Positions 26,939 through 34,644 of a stretch of DNA of 64,000 nt are shown one piece after another (position 1 is the stretch's first letter; every line of letters begins with the position of its first letter). The DNA lies in the NCBI GenBank assembly GCA_035628505.1, contig DASPJR010000067.1, positions 1-64,000 on the forward strand, written 5' to 3'. The position numbers and the translations under genes were made by a program. Under the pieces are notes generated by a model. The model was not told the origin of the DNA. It saw nothing but the letters and a program-made list of their open reading frames with translations, and searched no databases. The DNA comes from DASPJR01 sp035628505 (GTDB lineage Bacteria > Planctomycetota > SZUA-567 > H5-PLA8).

Positions 26939-27922
26939 TTAGGCGTTGGCCAGCGCGAGCGCGGTGTTAAAGGCTCGCTGCTGAAGTTCCTTTCCGGTTC
27001 CAAAGAAGATCTGCTCAAAGCGGCGGTCACCGGCCGAGCTGCTGTCCATTGCGAGCTGCTTCTTTTGGTGGCAGACGTACTCAGTCACCGCGTTGTATGC
27101 GCCCCAGGCCGTCTTGCCGGCCACATCAGCGCCGCGACCTTCGTAGAAGTTTGCGCGTACCTGGTTGCGCGTCTTCTGAACGATCGTCTCTGCCGGTTTG
27201 CCCTTGGATTCTTCCGAGACGGGAAAGACCGTTTCCAGATATTCGCGGAGTCTCTTGTCACTGAGGCGTGTTGCTTGCAACTCGCGAAAGGACGTGCAGA
27301 GCGCGTCGTAGTAGCTGTTGCTGATGCGCAGAATGTTCCGCGCCTCATCGATGCGCTTGTTGACGTTGAGGAAGTGATAAAAAACAACGCCGTCTTTCAC
27401 GCCGTCCAGAGCGGCATTGAGGGTGTTCTGGCAAACAACACGGATCGGAGACCAGAACGCGCGGAAAGCCAAGGTACCGTCGTGGCCGTTGCAGAGAATC
27501 AAGTACTTCTCGACCACATCGCCGTCAGTGACTTTCAGATTGTCGGCAAGCTTGCACGTCCAAAAGGTCCGGCGACCGCCGCGCAACACGCCCGCACACT
27601 CGACCGTCGCTTCGCCGGTTCCGAGCAACGCTTCAATGAACTCGGCTTGCTCGTGATTCTGAACTGGAGTGTAACCAGTCCCGACCGTTCCAAGGTACGC
27701 GCCGCTGTCCTCTCGAACGATCGCGACCTTATCAGCGATCTCTTCGCCGTTGCCGAGATACAGCGGCGTCTTCATAACGGTCCAGTCCAGGCGCGCCAGT
27801 TTGAGCGCCTCAAGTGGCCGCTGCATCTCTTTCACCATCGTCCCTAGACCGTGCCATGGCTTTGTGCCAGCGAACATCGCTTCGGCCTGTCCTGCGTTGT
27901 TGAAGGAAATCTCGTGCGCCAT
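26939..27922 (-). CDS. DUF932 (phage/plasmid-like protein, TIGR03299 type)
   Basis: A 327-aa protein with the DUF932 hallmarks: N-terminal MAHEISFNN, PWHGLGTMV, TGYTPVQNHEQAEFIEALLG, GRRTFWTCKL, YLILCNGHDGTLAFRAFWSP followed by IRVVCQNTLNAAL, and C-terminal NAVTEYVCHQK. DUF932 proteins are frequent in phages and plasmids; their role is not firmly known, although some relatives are linked to DNA recombination or replication. A strong GGGGAGGTGG ribosome-binding site precedes the ATG. The hammerhead-like RNA begins right after the stop. A decayed inverted copy of the 3' end lies at 37220-37412. Confidence 0.92.
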   Translation of the reverse strand: MAHEISFNNAGQAEAMFAGTKPWHGLGTMVKEMQRPLEALKLARLDWTVMKTPLYLGNGEEIADKVAIVREDSGAYLGTVGTGYTPVQNHEQAEFIEALLGTGEATVECAGVLRGGRRTFWTCKLADNLKVTDGDVVEKYLILCNGHDGTLAFRAFWSPIRVVCQNTLNAALDGVKDGVVFYHFLNVNKRIDEARNILRISNSYYDALCTSFRELQATRLSDKRLREYLETVFPVSEESKGKPAETIVQKTRNQVRANFYEGRGADVAGKTAWGAYNAVTEYVCHQKKQLAMDSSSAGDRRFEQIFFGTGKELQQRAFNTALALANA

Positions 27923-28052
27923 ATTCCACCTCCCCTATGAACGTTTATACAACTCCTTGCCAATCAAGGACTTATATAAAATTTACAGGAATGGTATGGC
28001 TTGACAACGCAAAAATGACACAAATTATTGACAACAAACGACTTGTGCTTCG
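27923..28052 (-). promoter_or_regulatory. AT-rich leader and possible promoter of the DUF932 unit
   Basis: A 130-nt AT-rich gap upstream of DUF932. On the minus strand a TTGTCA followed 16 bp later by TAAATT could be a sigma-70-type promoter, and TCCTTG/CAAGGA forms a small hairpin nearer the start. The base composition contrasts with the coding flanks, which supports a regulatory role, but the hexamers are only a moderate match. Confidence 0.35.
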
Positions 28053-28526
28053 TCAACTGAAGTTGAGGGCCCGGAGTCTCTCAGCCATAGAAGCGGCTTT
28101 GATCTGGACTGTGTTGGCTTTCATAAACGCGCAGAGTTCCTGAGGGATATGCCGCTCTTCAGCATCAGTCGTGAGCCAATTGTCTCTAAATCTGGCGAGT
28201 TCATCGAAGCTAAAGATCTGCTTGCCAGACGATCCTAGAATCTCTTCTAGCATTCCGAGAAGTTGCCTGCCCGCCGCAAGCTTGGTGTTGTGAAAGAGAA
28301 TCAACTCAGCAGGAGGAGTTACAGCAGCGAGCCATTCGCATGTAAATTTCTTCCGGCTTCGCAACGTTTCGAAGTAAAGGCGATGCAGATGGCCATTCGC
28401 GTTGAAAAAGAATGTGGTAACGCAACTCTGATTGTAATGAGGAGTATTTACCGGAATTTGCTCCGCGAGAGAAAGGACCTTCAAACGAAGGCCCAAGTAC
28501 CGGATGTATCCTCCGCGATCGCGCAA
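28053..28526 (-). CDS. Hypothetical element protein (about 157 aa)
   Basis: The frame opens at a TTG (28526) 3 nt after the stop of the tape-measure-like gene. Another TTG at 28496 lies downstream of GGAGG, so the start is uncertain. The protein has a beta-rich first half (CVTTFFFNANGHLHRLYFETL) and a helical second half (RHIPQELCAFMKANTVQIKA). I recognise no family. The position after the tape-measure-like gene would suit a tail or host-interaction protein, which is only inference. Confidence 0.65.
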   Translation of the reverse strand: MRDRGGYIRYLGLRLKVLSLAEQIPVNTPHYNQSCVTTFFFNANGHLHRLYFETLRSRKKFTCEWLAAVTPPAELILFHNTKLAAGRQLLGMLEEILGSSGKQIFSFDELARFRDNWLTTDAEERHIPQELCAFMKANTVQIKAASMAERLRALNFS

Positions 28527-28528
28527 TT

Positions 28529-30187
28529 TTAATAACCCCTTACCTTATCTGTCTCAACCCCTCCAGGTGCGGGAATGTGTTTGCTGCCATCGTTGACGAT
28601 CTTGACTTCCAACGGTGGCTTCTTTTTCCATCGCTCTTCAAGTTCGTCATAGACTTTCAGTCCAACCGGGTTAGCGCCTGGGCGATTCTGGTCGAAACCT
28701 GTTAGTGAATCTTTAACGGAGTAGCCGGCCGCCTGACGAGCCTCGAACGCACCGAGGCGCAGCTTCGTATCAAGTGGTGCATCCCCGGCCTCTTTCGAAG
28801 CGCGTTCAAGCGCAGCGCGCGCCTCGCGGTAACGAAGTGACTGTTGCCGCTCCATGCGCATCTGCGCAAGATCTCCTTCAGCCAAATCCTTCGCCTCGTT
28901 CAAGCTAGACTGCAACTCTGGATCATTCAAAGCCTCACTGGATCGGCGAGAGATGAGATCGTTTTGAGCTGTTCGCAGTTCCTCCGTCATCGCTTCAGGC
29001 TGGCGTCCCATACTTGCCGCCAAGCCGTCGCCAAAGACATACTGCGCAAGCGCCGGATTACCACGGATGCGGCGCATGCGATCGGGCACACTAAGCTTTA
29101 GAAGGTCATTCTGTATCGTGTCCAAGATCGAAACTGGCTCTAGTTTCTTTTCCAGTTCTTCTTTGCGCTGGTGAAGATCAAACTCCTTGCGACGGAGCTG
29201 TTCCTCCTCGGCCTCTAATTCTTGTGCCGCCCTTCTTTTCATCGGCCTAGAACGGCCACGAGCATTCAGGTCCGCCTGTCGTCGGCGCAGCGACTCCTGT
29301 GCCTGATCAATTTCACTTTGCTGTTTGTCGATACTGCTGAGCTCGGCTTGCACCGCTGGGTCCTTCGCCTTCCCTTTCGTGACCTCTTTCAGATTTCTGA
29401 GTTTGTCTACCATTCCAACAACAGCTTCGGCACTGCCGCCACTTTCAATAGCCGTTACAGCCATTGACACAGCTTCGTCAACGCCGAAGCCATCCGTTAT
29501 AAGCGATTCGATAGACTGCCGGCCACTCTTGTCTAGCTTCTGGCCACGTTTTCCAAGACGCTCCTGAACCAGCTTGGAAATATTTGCGCTCTGGTTTATT
29601 GATTTCCCGTTCTTTAAAAGCACCGGCGCCAGATTGCCATATGTGTCCGCGAGTTCAACCAGATCAGCGTCAGACAAGCCCGTCTGCTTTGCTTTGCCAA
29701 TCTGCAGCATCGCCGCTCTCTTCTCCTCATCAGAAGCAGTAGGCATTTGCTCAGAGATCGTCTTGAAAATATCTGTTCGCGCTTTCAAGTTTATTCCGGG
29801 CAAATCAGCATTGAGCAGAAACGCACGATTCTCCCGCACGTTTTGCAGCGAGCCAGCCTTTGCCATGGCAGAAACAAAGTTGTCCGTAAACTCTTTTGCC
29901 TCTCTAGCGTTCTTGTGCATCTCTTCAGTGAGCGCTGCAAAAGCTGATTTCACAATACCGATTCCAAGCTTTAAGCCGTTGCCGACATTCGCGAACGAAT
30001 CGGCCATGCCTTGCAGATCTTTACCGGCGTCCTCCTTTATTTTTTTGATAGAACGCGGCATTTCATCCCAGACGCTTTTGGTCTTCTTGGCTTGTTCTTC
30101 AACCTTCTTCTGTACGTCCAGGATTTTCAAAAATGCTGACACAGCCTCGCCTTCTTCAGCTGAGAGTTTGAAGACCAAATCTGACAT
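28529..30187 (-). CDS. Phage tail tape-measure-like coiled-coil protein (552 aa)
   Basis: Starts MSDLVFKLSAEEGEAVSAFL, the usual opening of planctomycete-phage tape-measure-like proteins. It continues with a helical N-terminal part, a hydrophobic stretch (KLGIGIVKSAFAALTEEM), an Ala/Gly/Glu-rich middle and a long coiled coil around residues 280-345 (QAQESLRRRQADLNARGRSR, AQELEAEEEQLRRKEFDLHQ). Tape-measure proteins set tail length and are normally much longer, so 552 aa would mean a very short tail or a truncated or non-tail relative. It follows a 48-aa gene by 5 nt. Confidence 0.6.
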   Translation of the reverse strand: MSDLVFKLSAEEGEAVSAFLKILDVQKKVEEQAKKTKSVWDEMPRSIKKIKEDAGKDLQGMADSFANVGNGLKLGIGIVKSAFAALTEEMHKNAREAKEFTDNFVSAMAKAGSLQNVRENRAFLLNADLPGINLKARTDIFKTISEQMPTASDEEKRAAMLQIGKAKQTGLSDADLVELADTYGNLAPVLLKNGKSINQSANISKLVQERLGKRGQKLDKSGRQSIESLITDGFGVDEAVSMAVTAIESGGSAEAVVGMVDKLRNLKEVTKGKAKDPAVQAELSSIDKQQSEIDQAQESLRRRQADLNARGRSRPMKRRAAQELEAEEEQLRRKEFDLHQRKEELEKKLEPVSILDTIQNDLLKLSVPDRMRRIRGNPALAQYVFGDGLAASMGRQPEAMTEELRTAQNDLISRRSSEALNDPELQSSLNEAKDLAEGDLAQMRMERQQSLRYREARAALERASKEAGDAPLDTKLRLGAFEARQAAGYSVKDSLTGFDQNRPGANPVGLKVYDELEERWKKKPPLEVKIVNDGSKHIPAPGGVETDKVRGY

Positions 30188-30192
30188 TTGTT

Positions 30193-30339
30193 TTACCCTC
30201 GCCGCGTTGAACTTAAGAATTGCACAAGAATCTCAGCCACCTCAGTAGCCATCTCTTCGGCTGGTGTTCCAAGAAGCACATCAAGCTGTAACTCAGCCCA
30301 GGTCGGCACATAGCCAGTCTGCCGCTGCCGCCAGCTCAT
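30193..30339 (-). CDS. Small coupled ORF (48 aa) upstream of the tape-measure-like gene
   Basis: ATG at 30339 overlaps the upstream stop codon (ATGA), and the ORF ends with TAA at 30193, 5 nt before the tape-measure-like start. The peptide begins MSWRQRQTGYVPTWAELQLD and ends in a basic tail. Tight coupling on both sides argues that it is real. In tailed phages small chaperone-like ORFs precede the tape measure gene, so a tail-assembly role is possible but unproven. Confidence 0.6.
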   Translation of the reverse strand: MSWRQRQTGYVPTWAELQLDVLLGTPAEEMATEVAEILVQFLSSTRRG

Positions 30340-31076
30340 GAACCGGGACCAAGCTCCCGTCCGTCGTCCTCTTTTTTTTTTATCTCGCTGATGAACTCGC
30401 GCAGATTCTGCGCGTCAAGAATGGCATCGCCGATGAAGCGAACATTGACTGTGTCGATAACCTTAAGAAGCCCAAGTTCCCAATCGCTGACAAAGTAATT
30501 TACAGAGAGCGCCTCGCCGGCTAGCCGCAACAGATCTCGTCCCGACACCTCGGCGAATGAAATCTCTACTTGGCTGTCTTCGTCAAAAACAGCCCTTCGA
30601 ATGCGGGTTGCCATTTGATAAAGGCGTTCATACTTCCCTGAAACGGATTGGATAATTTCTCCATTGTCATCATAGGTCAAAACTACCGGCAGCGCCGTGC
30701 CCCCAGTCATGCGCCGGACGATTGGAACACGCCAGCGACAGTTGTCTCCTAGAACTACATCGATACCTTCCGTGCAATCGTCACTGCGCTGGAGATCGAA
30801 TGGGCGCGGTCGTAAATCAGCATTTGCACTCATTCCGATCCACACGCATCCCTCAGGTCCAATCTTCTGCCAAATCTGTTCGTCTTCGTCGAAACAAAGA
30901 TTCGATTCGCTACCGCGAGCTATCAAGGCGCCTTGTTGTTTCCCGGGGCCGGACTCGATCGGTACATAAGCAAATGACTCTTGGCGGTTAAATGCATGCG
31001 ACAGTCCTAATTCTCGAAGACGTTCGTAGTTTGGCTTCGAGCGCTGTCCTGGAATGAAGTAAAAGAATCGTCTCAT
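30336..31076 (-). CDS. Hypothetical phage-type protein (246 aa)
   Basis: Starts MRRFFYFIPGQRSKPNYERL, with AGGATCAAA upstream of the ATG. The protein is soluble with mixed alpha/beta composition and a Lys/Asp/Glu-rich C-terminus. It lacks the length and features of a major capsid protein, so I do not call it one. A perfect 16-bp palindrome lies 23 nt upstream of its start and may control this and the following coupled genes (48-aa ORF and tape-measure-like). Confidence 0.7.
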   Translation of the reverse strand: MRRFFYFIPGQRSKPNYERLRELGLSHAFNRQESFAYVPIESGPGKQQGALIARGSESNLCFDEDEQIWQKIGPEGCVWIGMSANADLRPRPFDLQRSDDCTEGIDVVLGDNCRWRVPIVRRMTGGTALPVVLTYDDNGEIIQSVSGKYERLYQMATRIRRAVFDEDSQVEISFAEVSGRDLLRLAGEALSVNYFVSDWELGLLKVIDTVNVRFIGDAILDAQNLREFISEIKKKEDDGRELGPGS

Positions 31077-31098
31077 TTTGATCCTCGCATTTCCTGGT

Positions 31099-31114
31099 TT
31101 GCAAACGTTTGCAA
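31099..31114. promoter_or_regulatory. Perfect 16-bp palindromic operator-like site
   Basis: TTGCAAACGTTTGCAA is a perfect palindrome located 23 nt before the ATG of the 246-aa gene. Its core TGCAAACGTTTGCA has the shape of LacI/GalR-family operators, with a central CG. Related sites occur at 34024, 37433 and 38506, with half-sites at 33480 and 34681. Confidence 0.65.
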
Positions 31115-31122
31115 TTCTCGAG

Positions 31123-31177
31123 CAGTCGGAGGCCGCTAGGTTTGGGTGAGCGGCCTAACGTAACGGCCTTCCGACTG
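31123..31177. repeat. Nested inverted repeat upstream of the palindromic site
   Basis: Outer arms CAGTCGGA (31123-31130) and TCCGACTG (31170-31177) are perfect. Inside them AGGCCGCT and AGCGGCCT form a second perfect 8-bp stem. The structure lies in a 231-nt gap between two element genes and could be a terminator for the upstream transcript or a structured leader. There is no strong T-run, so its role is open. Confidence 0.5.
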
Positions 31178-31307
31178 ACGGCGTATGCAGTGGCCTCTCT
31201 GGAGGTGGATTCCCTAGCCACTCATATGCTGCCGGTGTTTGCCTTGAGAGGGCGGGATGGATCACCTTTCATCAAGCCTCACCGCCGGCTGGAGCACTCA
31301 CTGCGTG

Positions 31308-31553
31308 TCAGACACTCGTAGGCGCCGCAGGAAGCCGAAGAATCGAAAGGCTCAACACCTCCGGCTCTTCATCGCCCTGATTGGCGCCAGTTGCTTTAAC
31401 TGCGACGTGACATTCCTCGGGCAGTGCGCGCAACTCAGTAAGAATGCTAAGTTTTGCTCGATCGAACTGAGTAGAATCACCTTCACAGCCCGCTGCCACG
31501 ATTTTCCGTTCGACAGCCTTGCGCGTGCCGGTGAATTGTAACTTCCAGGACAT
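31308..31553 (-). CDS. Small hypothetical protein (81 aa)
   Basis: Start at ATG 31553, preceded by AAAAGGAGAGACGC. The N-terminus MSWKLQFTGTRKAVERKIVA is basic, and a central segment (FDRAKLSILTELRALPEE) looks helical. No family recognised. It lies 37 nt downstream of the prohead protease gene in the same unit, and a 231-nt structured gap follows it. Confidence 0.65.
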   Translation of the reverse strand: MSWKLQFTGTRKAVERKIVAAGCEGDSTQFDRAKLSILTELRALPEECHVAVKATGANQGDEEPEVLSLSILRLPAAPTSV

Positions 31554-31590
31554 GCGTCTCTCCTTTTCAATGCGCTTTTGAGCCGCGACT

Positions 31591-32412
31591 TTACCCGTTA
31601 GGAAGAATGAGACTTTTAAGTAGCGATTCATCGCTGACTTTGGGAGAAGGTTTTTTCTTGGGTGTAAACAGCGGTTGCTCAGGGGTACCGACGGGCTTTA
31701 ATCGCTCCACCATCGCATTCAGCAGCAGCGGCCGCGCTTGAGATACTTTGCCGTTTGCTCTGAGCACAATTTCGTCAACAGCATCTCTGCTAAGAAAGCG
31801 CGCGCCCATTGATCGAATTTCTGCGACTTCTTTTTCCAGCGCGATCACAGGATTAACCTTGGCAGCGGGCGACGTAATTGCCGGCGTAGGGTTTGTGGTC
31901 ATTGCGATCGCGCGGCGGATAGCGTGCTCATCAGCCGGAACCGGGACGATTGATATTTCGATGAGTTGCCAACGATTGATGATGCGTCCTGGGCCGACGA
32001 CAGCACCCTCACCAGAGCCATCAGTCTGCCCAGGGAGCAGCGCCGTAATGCTCGCTGTGTCTGCAATGAACCCAACAGAGAGCGCGCGCAGCATTCGATC
32101 CTTCACCAGAAGCCACGCGGTCTCGGCGCGTTGTGTAGTCGCGAAAGTGACCGTCGCTATCAGTTCGCGGCCGTCAATAATTACCTCTGCACTTCCAATG
32201 ACGTTTTCGAGCGTCTGCCGTCGATGCGTGTCCAGTACGACTGGGTTGCGCTTAAAACGGCTTAAGCTCAACCCAGCCATGCGCAGATATTCGCGACCCC
32301 GCCCCGTATCAACACCGCGTTCTGTGGCAGCAACAAACGTTGCCGCTCTGCGTGAATGATCCACGGAACGGATGGAGCTGCTTTCGTTAAGAAAGGCGCG
32401 ATCAATGTCCAT
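31591..32412 (-). CDS. HK97-type prohead (capsid maturation) protease
   Basis: A 273-aa protein with the U35/HK97 prohead protease pattern: NPVVLDTHRRQTLENVIGSA (catalytic His region), RALSVGFIA (Ser region) and LIEISIVPVPADEHA. The protease domain covers roughly residues 20-175, followed by a low-complexity and helical C-terminal tail. These enzymes cleave the delta/scaffold part of the HK97-fold capsid protein during head maturation, so their presence implies a present or past head-assembly module. A small delta-like ORF lies just upstream, but no capsid protein gene is recognisable in the element. Confidence 0.85.
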   Translation of the reverse strand: MDIDRAFLNESSSIRSVDHSRRAATFVAATERGVDTGRGREYLRMAGLSLSRFKRNPVVLDTHRRQTLENVIGSAEVIIDGRELIATVTFATTQRAETAWLLVKDRMLRALSVGFIADTASITALLPGQTDGSGEGAVVGPGRIINRWQLIEISIVPVPADEHAIRRAIAMTTNPTPAITSPAAKVNPVIALEKEVAEIRSMGARFLSRDAVDEIVLRANGKVSQARPLLLNAMVERLKPVGTPEQPLFTPKKKPSPKVSDESLLKSLILPNG

Positions 32413-32447
32413 TGCGTTCCCCTGATCTATGCATCACGAGTGAGTCT

Positions 32448-32732
32448 TTATTTGGACACGCCTTGCGGCACATCATCATTTGGGCAACAGAGAGAGCGGC
32501 ACAGGACATCGTTCCGCCGGTCGACTTCATCTTGCAGCGCCTCGCGCGCCTGTTCGACCGAGTAGTCACGGAGAATCAATTGGTCCGCGGTACTTGACAG
32601 ATCTACGCCGTTCTTGTCGCCGAGTTCCTTGCCAATCGTGCGAATGGCGTTTATGCGGTCATCTCGTTGCGCGCTGGTCTCGCGCGAAACATCGACCCTC
32701 TCTTCGGCTCTAATGCTTGTTTGACCGTTCAT
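32448..32732 (-). CDS. Delta/scaffold-like small protein (94 aa)
   Basis: Start at ATG 32732 with GGAG 9 nt upstream. The segment DDRINAIRTIGKELGDKN...ADQLILRDYSVEQAREALQD resembles the helical motif found in the scaffold (delta) regions of phage capsid proteins and in S49-type head-protease tails. The following capsid fold is missing: the ORF stops after 94 residues. It lies 35 nt before the prohead protease gene. The assignment is by pattern only. Confidence 0.5.
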   Translation of the reverse strand: MNGQTSIRAEERVDVSRETSAQRDDRINAIRTIGKELGDKNGVDLSSTADQLILRDYSVEQAREALQDEVDRRNDVLCRSLCCPNDDVPQGVSK

Positions 32733-32770
32733 GGCGTTGGCTCCACAAGATTCCAATGATCACGAACGCG

Positions 32771-33463
32771 CTACACAGCGACGTTCTTTTTCTCTGTTTC
32801 CTTGACCTCAGAAACCAAGCCGGCGCGCTGTAGCGCCTGCGCCGTAAGGTCTTCGGCCGACACTTCAGGACGTGACTGCAGTTCCCGAAGTTTCGCAAAC
32901 AGCTTTGCAGCATCAGTATTCGCGGACTTGACGTAGTGTTTGTTGAACGACAGCACGACATTTTCCATGTGCCCGTGCTCGAGACCTGCGATAAACTTCT
33001 GCAAAATATTTAGAAACTGACGTGGCTCAGCAGCTGGGTGCGGGAGACTCATTCCGCCGGTGTTGAGAATGGCGGCGAGCGGGCCAATCGCGCTTGCGAA
33101 TTTTTGCAACATGTCTGCTTGAATGGTTTCCGTAGCGTCCTCAGCCGCTTTAATCTCATCCGCGCGTCGCCGGATTTCCGATTCCGATGCTTCGCTCAGC
33201 GCCTGCTTTGCTGCCGCCAAAGCTATCTCTATGGCTTCGACTTCCAATGCTTCCTCAGAGATTTGTTCCCGGAGATCTTTAAGTTTCTTTTCATCGATCT
33301 TTTCGCCCTGAATACGGCGCGTCCGGAGATCAAGGCTTTGCTTTTCAATACTACGGAGGTTGACTTCGTGTTCGGCTTTCAAATTGGACAGCCGCACAAC
33401 TTCAGCGGCGCATTCATCCAGCGTTTTCTTGTGTAATCGTGAACCGAGTAACTGTGTGATCAT
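32771..33463 (-). CDS. Coiled-coil hypothetical protein (230 aa)
   Basis: Start at ATG 33463, preceded by AGGGAGAA. Residues 20-110 form a strong coiled coil (LSNLKAEHEVNLRSIEKQSL, KIDEKKLKDLREQISEEALE), and the C-terminal half is helical with Ala/Glu-rich segments. The frame opens earlier (33553) but that part overlaps the upstream gene. No family recognised; a structural or scaffolding role would suit its place between other head-region genes. A GTTTGCA half-site (33480) sits 17 nt before the start. Confidence 0.65.
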   Translation of the reverse strand: MITQLLGSRLHKKTLDECAAEVVRLSNLKAEHEVNLRSIEKQSLDLRTRRIQGEKIDEKKLKDLREQISEEALEVEAIEIALAAAKQALSEASESEIRRRADEIKAAEDATETIQADMLQKFASAIGPLAAILNTGGMSLPHPAAEPRQFLNILQKFIAGLEHGHMENVVLSFNKHYVKSANTDAAKLFAKLRELQSRPEVSAEDLTAQALQRAGLVSEVKETEKKNVAV

Positions 33464-33539
33464 TTGTTTATTCTCCCTGGTTTGCACTTGAACTCTTACT
33501 TGATGAAAACTCCCGAAGAAAACTTTTGGTCCAAAAAAA

Positions 33540-33962
33540 TTATTTTGGGCCACGGCCCTGGCTGATAATCAGCTTCTCGTCGCTCGACAACGACACCACG
33601 GCACGAGCGCCGGTCATTTCGGCCTCAAGCCCCCACGTTCCGTCGATCTCAATTGCCCTCGGCAGCTTGTCCTGCAGAATCGCATGGCGAATGCGTTTGA
33701 GTGTTGAATGCGAGATCGTGATTCCAAACTCGTCTGTCAATGCGTCCGCTGCCTCATAGATCGAACGCCCTTCACTGTCACGAGGATCGAGCTGGGTGAG
33801 TTCGCGGCAAATCTTCGATGCCACCTTTGGATTTCCCGTTAGTTGCTCAAGTACTTTGTTGAGATGTGGTAGGAGTGCGCGCAACTGTTGGCGCGGCACT
33901 CCGCTAAAAAGCAATTGCACGTGCTCTAGAGATTTCTGGTAACTCGGATCAAGTGTGCCCAT
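33540..33962 (-). CDS. Hypothetical protein (about 140 aa)
   Basis: ATG at 33962; a TTG at 34028 would add 22 residues but overlaps the palindromic site, so the ATG is preferred. The sequence has a helical N-terminal half (VPRQQLRALLPHLNKVLEQL) and a middle segment ADALTDEFGITISHSTLKRI that could be a helix-turn-helix. The C-terminus is beta-rich. It may be a small DNA-binding protein, such as a regulator or a small-terminase-like protein, but there is no firm evidence. Confidence 0.6.
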   Translation of the reverse strand: MGTLDPSYQKSLEHVQLLFSGVPRQQLRALLPHLNKVLEQLTGNPKVASKICRELTQLDPRDSEGRSIYEAADALTDEFGITISHSTLKRIRHAILQDKLPRAIEIDGTWGLEAEMTGARAVVSLSSDEKLIISQGRGPK

Positions 33963-34023
33963 GCGTGCGGTTCCGTTGTGTGTGTTCAACGAATTTCCGC
34001 CCACCAGGGGCCGGTTCGGTGAT

Positions 34024-34037
34024 TGCAAACGTTTTCA
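34024..34037. promoter_or_regulatory. Operator-like palindrome (one mismatch)
   Basis: TGCAAACGTTTTCA differs by one base from the perfect palindrome TGCAAACGTTTGCA found twice elsewhere in the element. It is 62 nt upstream of the start of the 140-aa gene. Confidence 0.5.
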
Positions 34038-34113
34038 AAAACAAAAGAAACGAACAGTTCTTTACTATGGCTGGGGTGGGGGCGGCGGAAAATTCGCGGC
34101 CTAAAAATCGGCC

Positions 34114-34644
34114 TCACCGTCGCTCACACCGCAGTACTGCTACAGTCCGGCTGCATGCTTCCGAGTTCAGAGATTCGCCACTGAGGATCGCAGCACATTC
34201 CTCACGCGCGTGTTCCAGGTGATGTTGCACGAGGCCGTCGACGCCTTGAACTTGCAGACGCTCAATGGCGGATCTGATGGCGCTTACTCCAGCTGCGACT
34301 TTCTCACGGCTCGCCGCGAGCTTCATCCGCGATCCGTGCAGACGTACCAGGTGCTTAGCTAACGTCGCGTGTCGAAGCCGGTACTCATCCTGGGCCGCCG
34401 CTCGCAGATCGCCAATCTTGCAGAGCATCACTCCCTCTAGGCCGGCGAGCTGCGTACGCTCAGCAGCCAGCGCCGCGTTTGCGACGGTTGCCTCTACGCT
34501 TCTGGCGGGAGTGCCCTGCAACAGTGACTTATCGAGTGCAGCGTTTGCCTTATCAACGCGGGATCTTATTTGAGACCGCAGCGCGGCCGTCTGAACTTCA
34601 AGAGCCACGATCTCTCGTGCTATTTCCCGTGCCGATTTACTCAT
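34114..34644 (-). CDS. Coiled-coil hypothetical protein (176 aa)
   Basis: Starts MSKSAREIAREIVALEVQTA at ATG 34644. The protein is almost wholly helical and rich in Ala, Glu and Arg (KANAALDKSLLQG, HLVRLHGSRMKLAASREKVA). It looks like a coiled-coil structural or scaffolding protein. A TGCAAAC half-site at 34681-34687 precedes it by 37 nt. It is the first gene downstream of the GC-rich repeat region and may start a transcription unit. Confidence 0.65.
   Translation of the reverse strand: MSKSAREIAREIVALEVQTAALRSQIRSRVDKANAALDKSLLQGTPARSVEATVANAALAAERTQLAGLEGVMLCKIGDLRAAAQDEYRLRHATLAKHLVRLHGSRMKLAASREKVAAGVSAIRSAIERLQVQGVDGLVQHHLEHAREECAAILSGESLNSEACSRTVAVLRCERR

Noticed and set aside
26845..27030. 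Long start of the TPR-like gene overlapping DUF932
   Set aside because: The extension is Arg/Pro-rich and antiparallel in composition to a true N-terminus, overlaps the ribozyme-like RNA, and the inner ATG has an AGGAGG.
30336..31076. Major capsid protein candidate
   Set aside because: Too short, with no HK97-fold-like pattern or delta region; its place after the protease alone is not enough.
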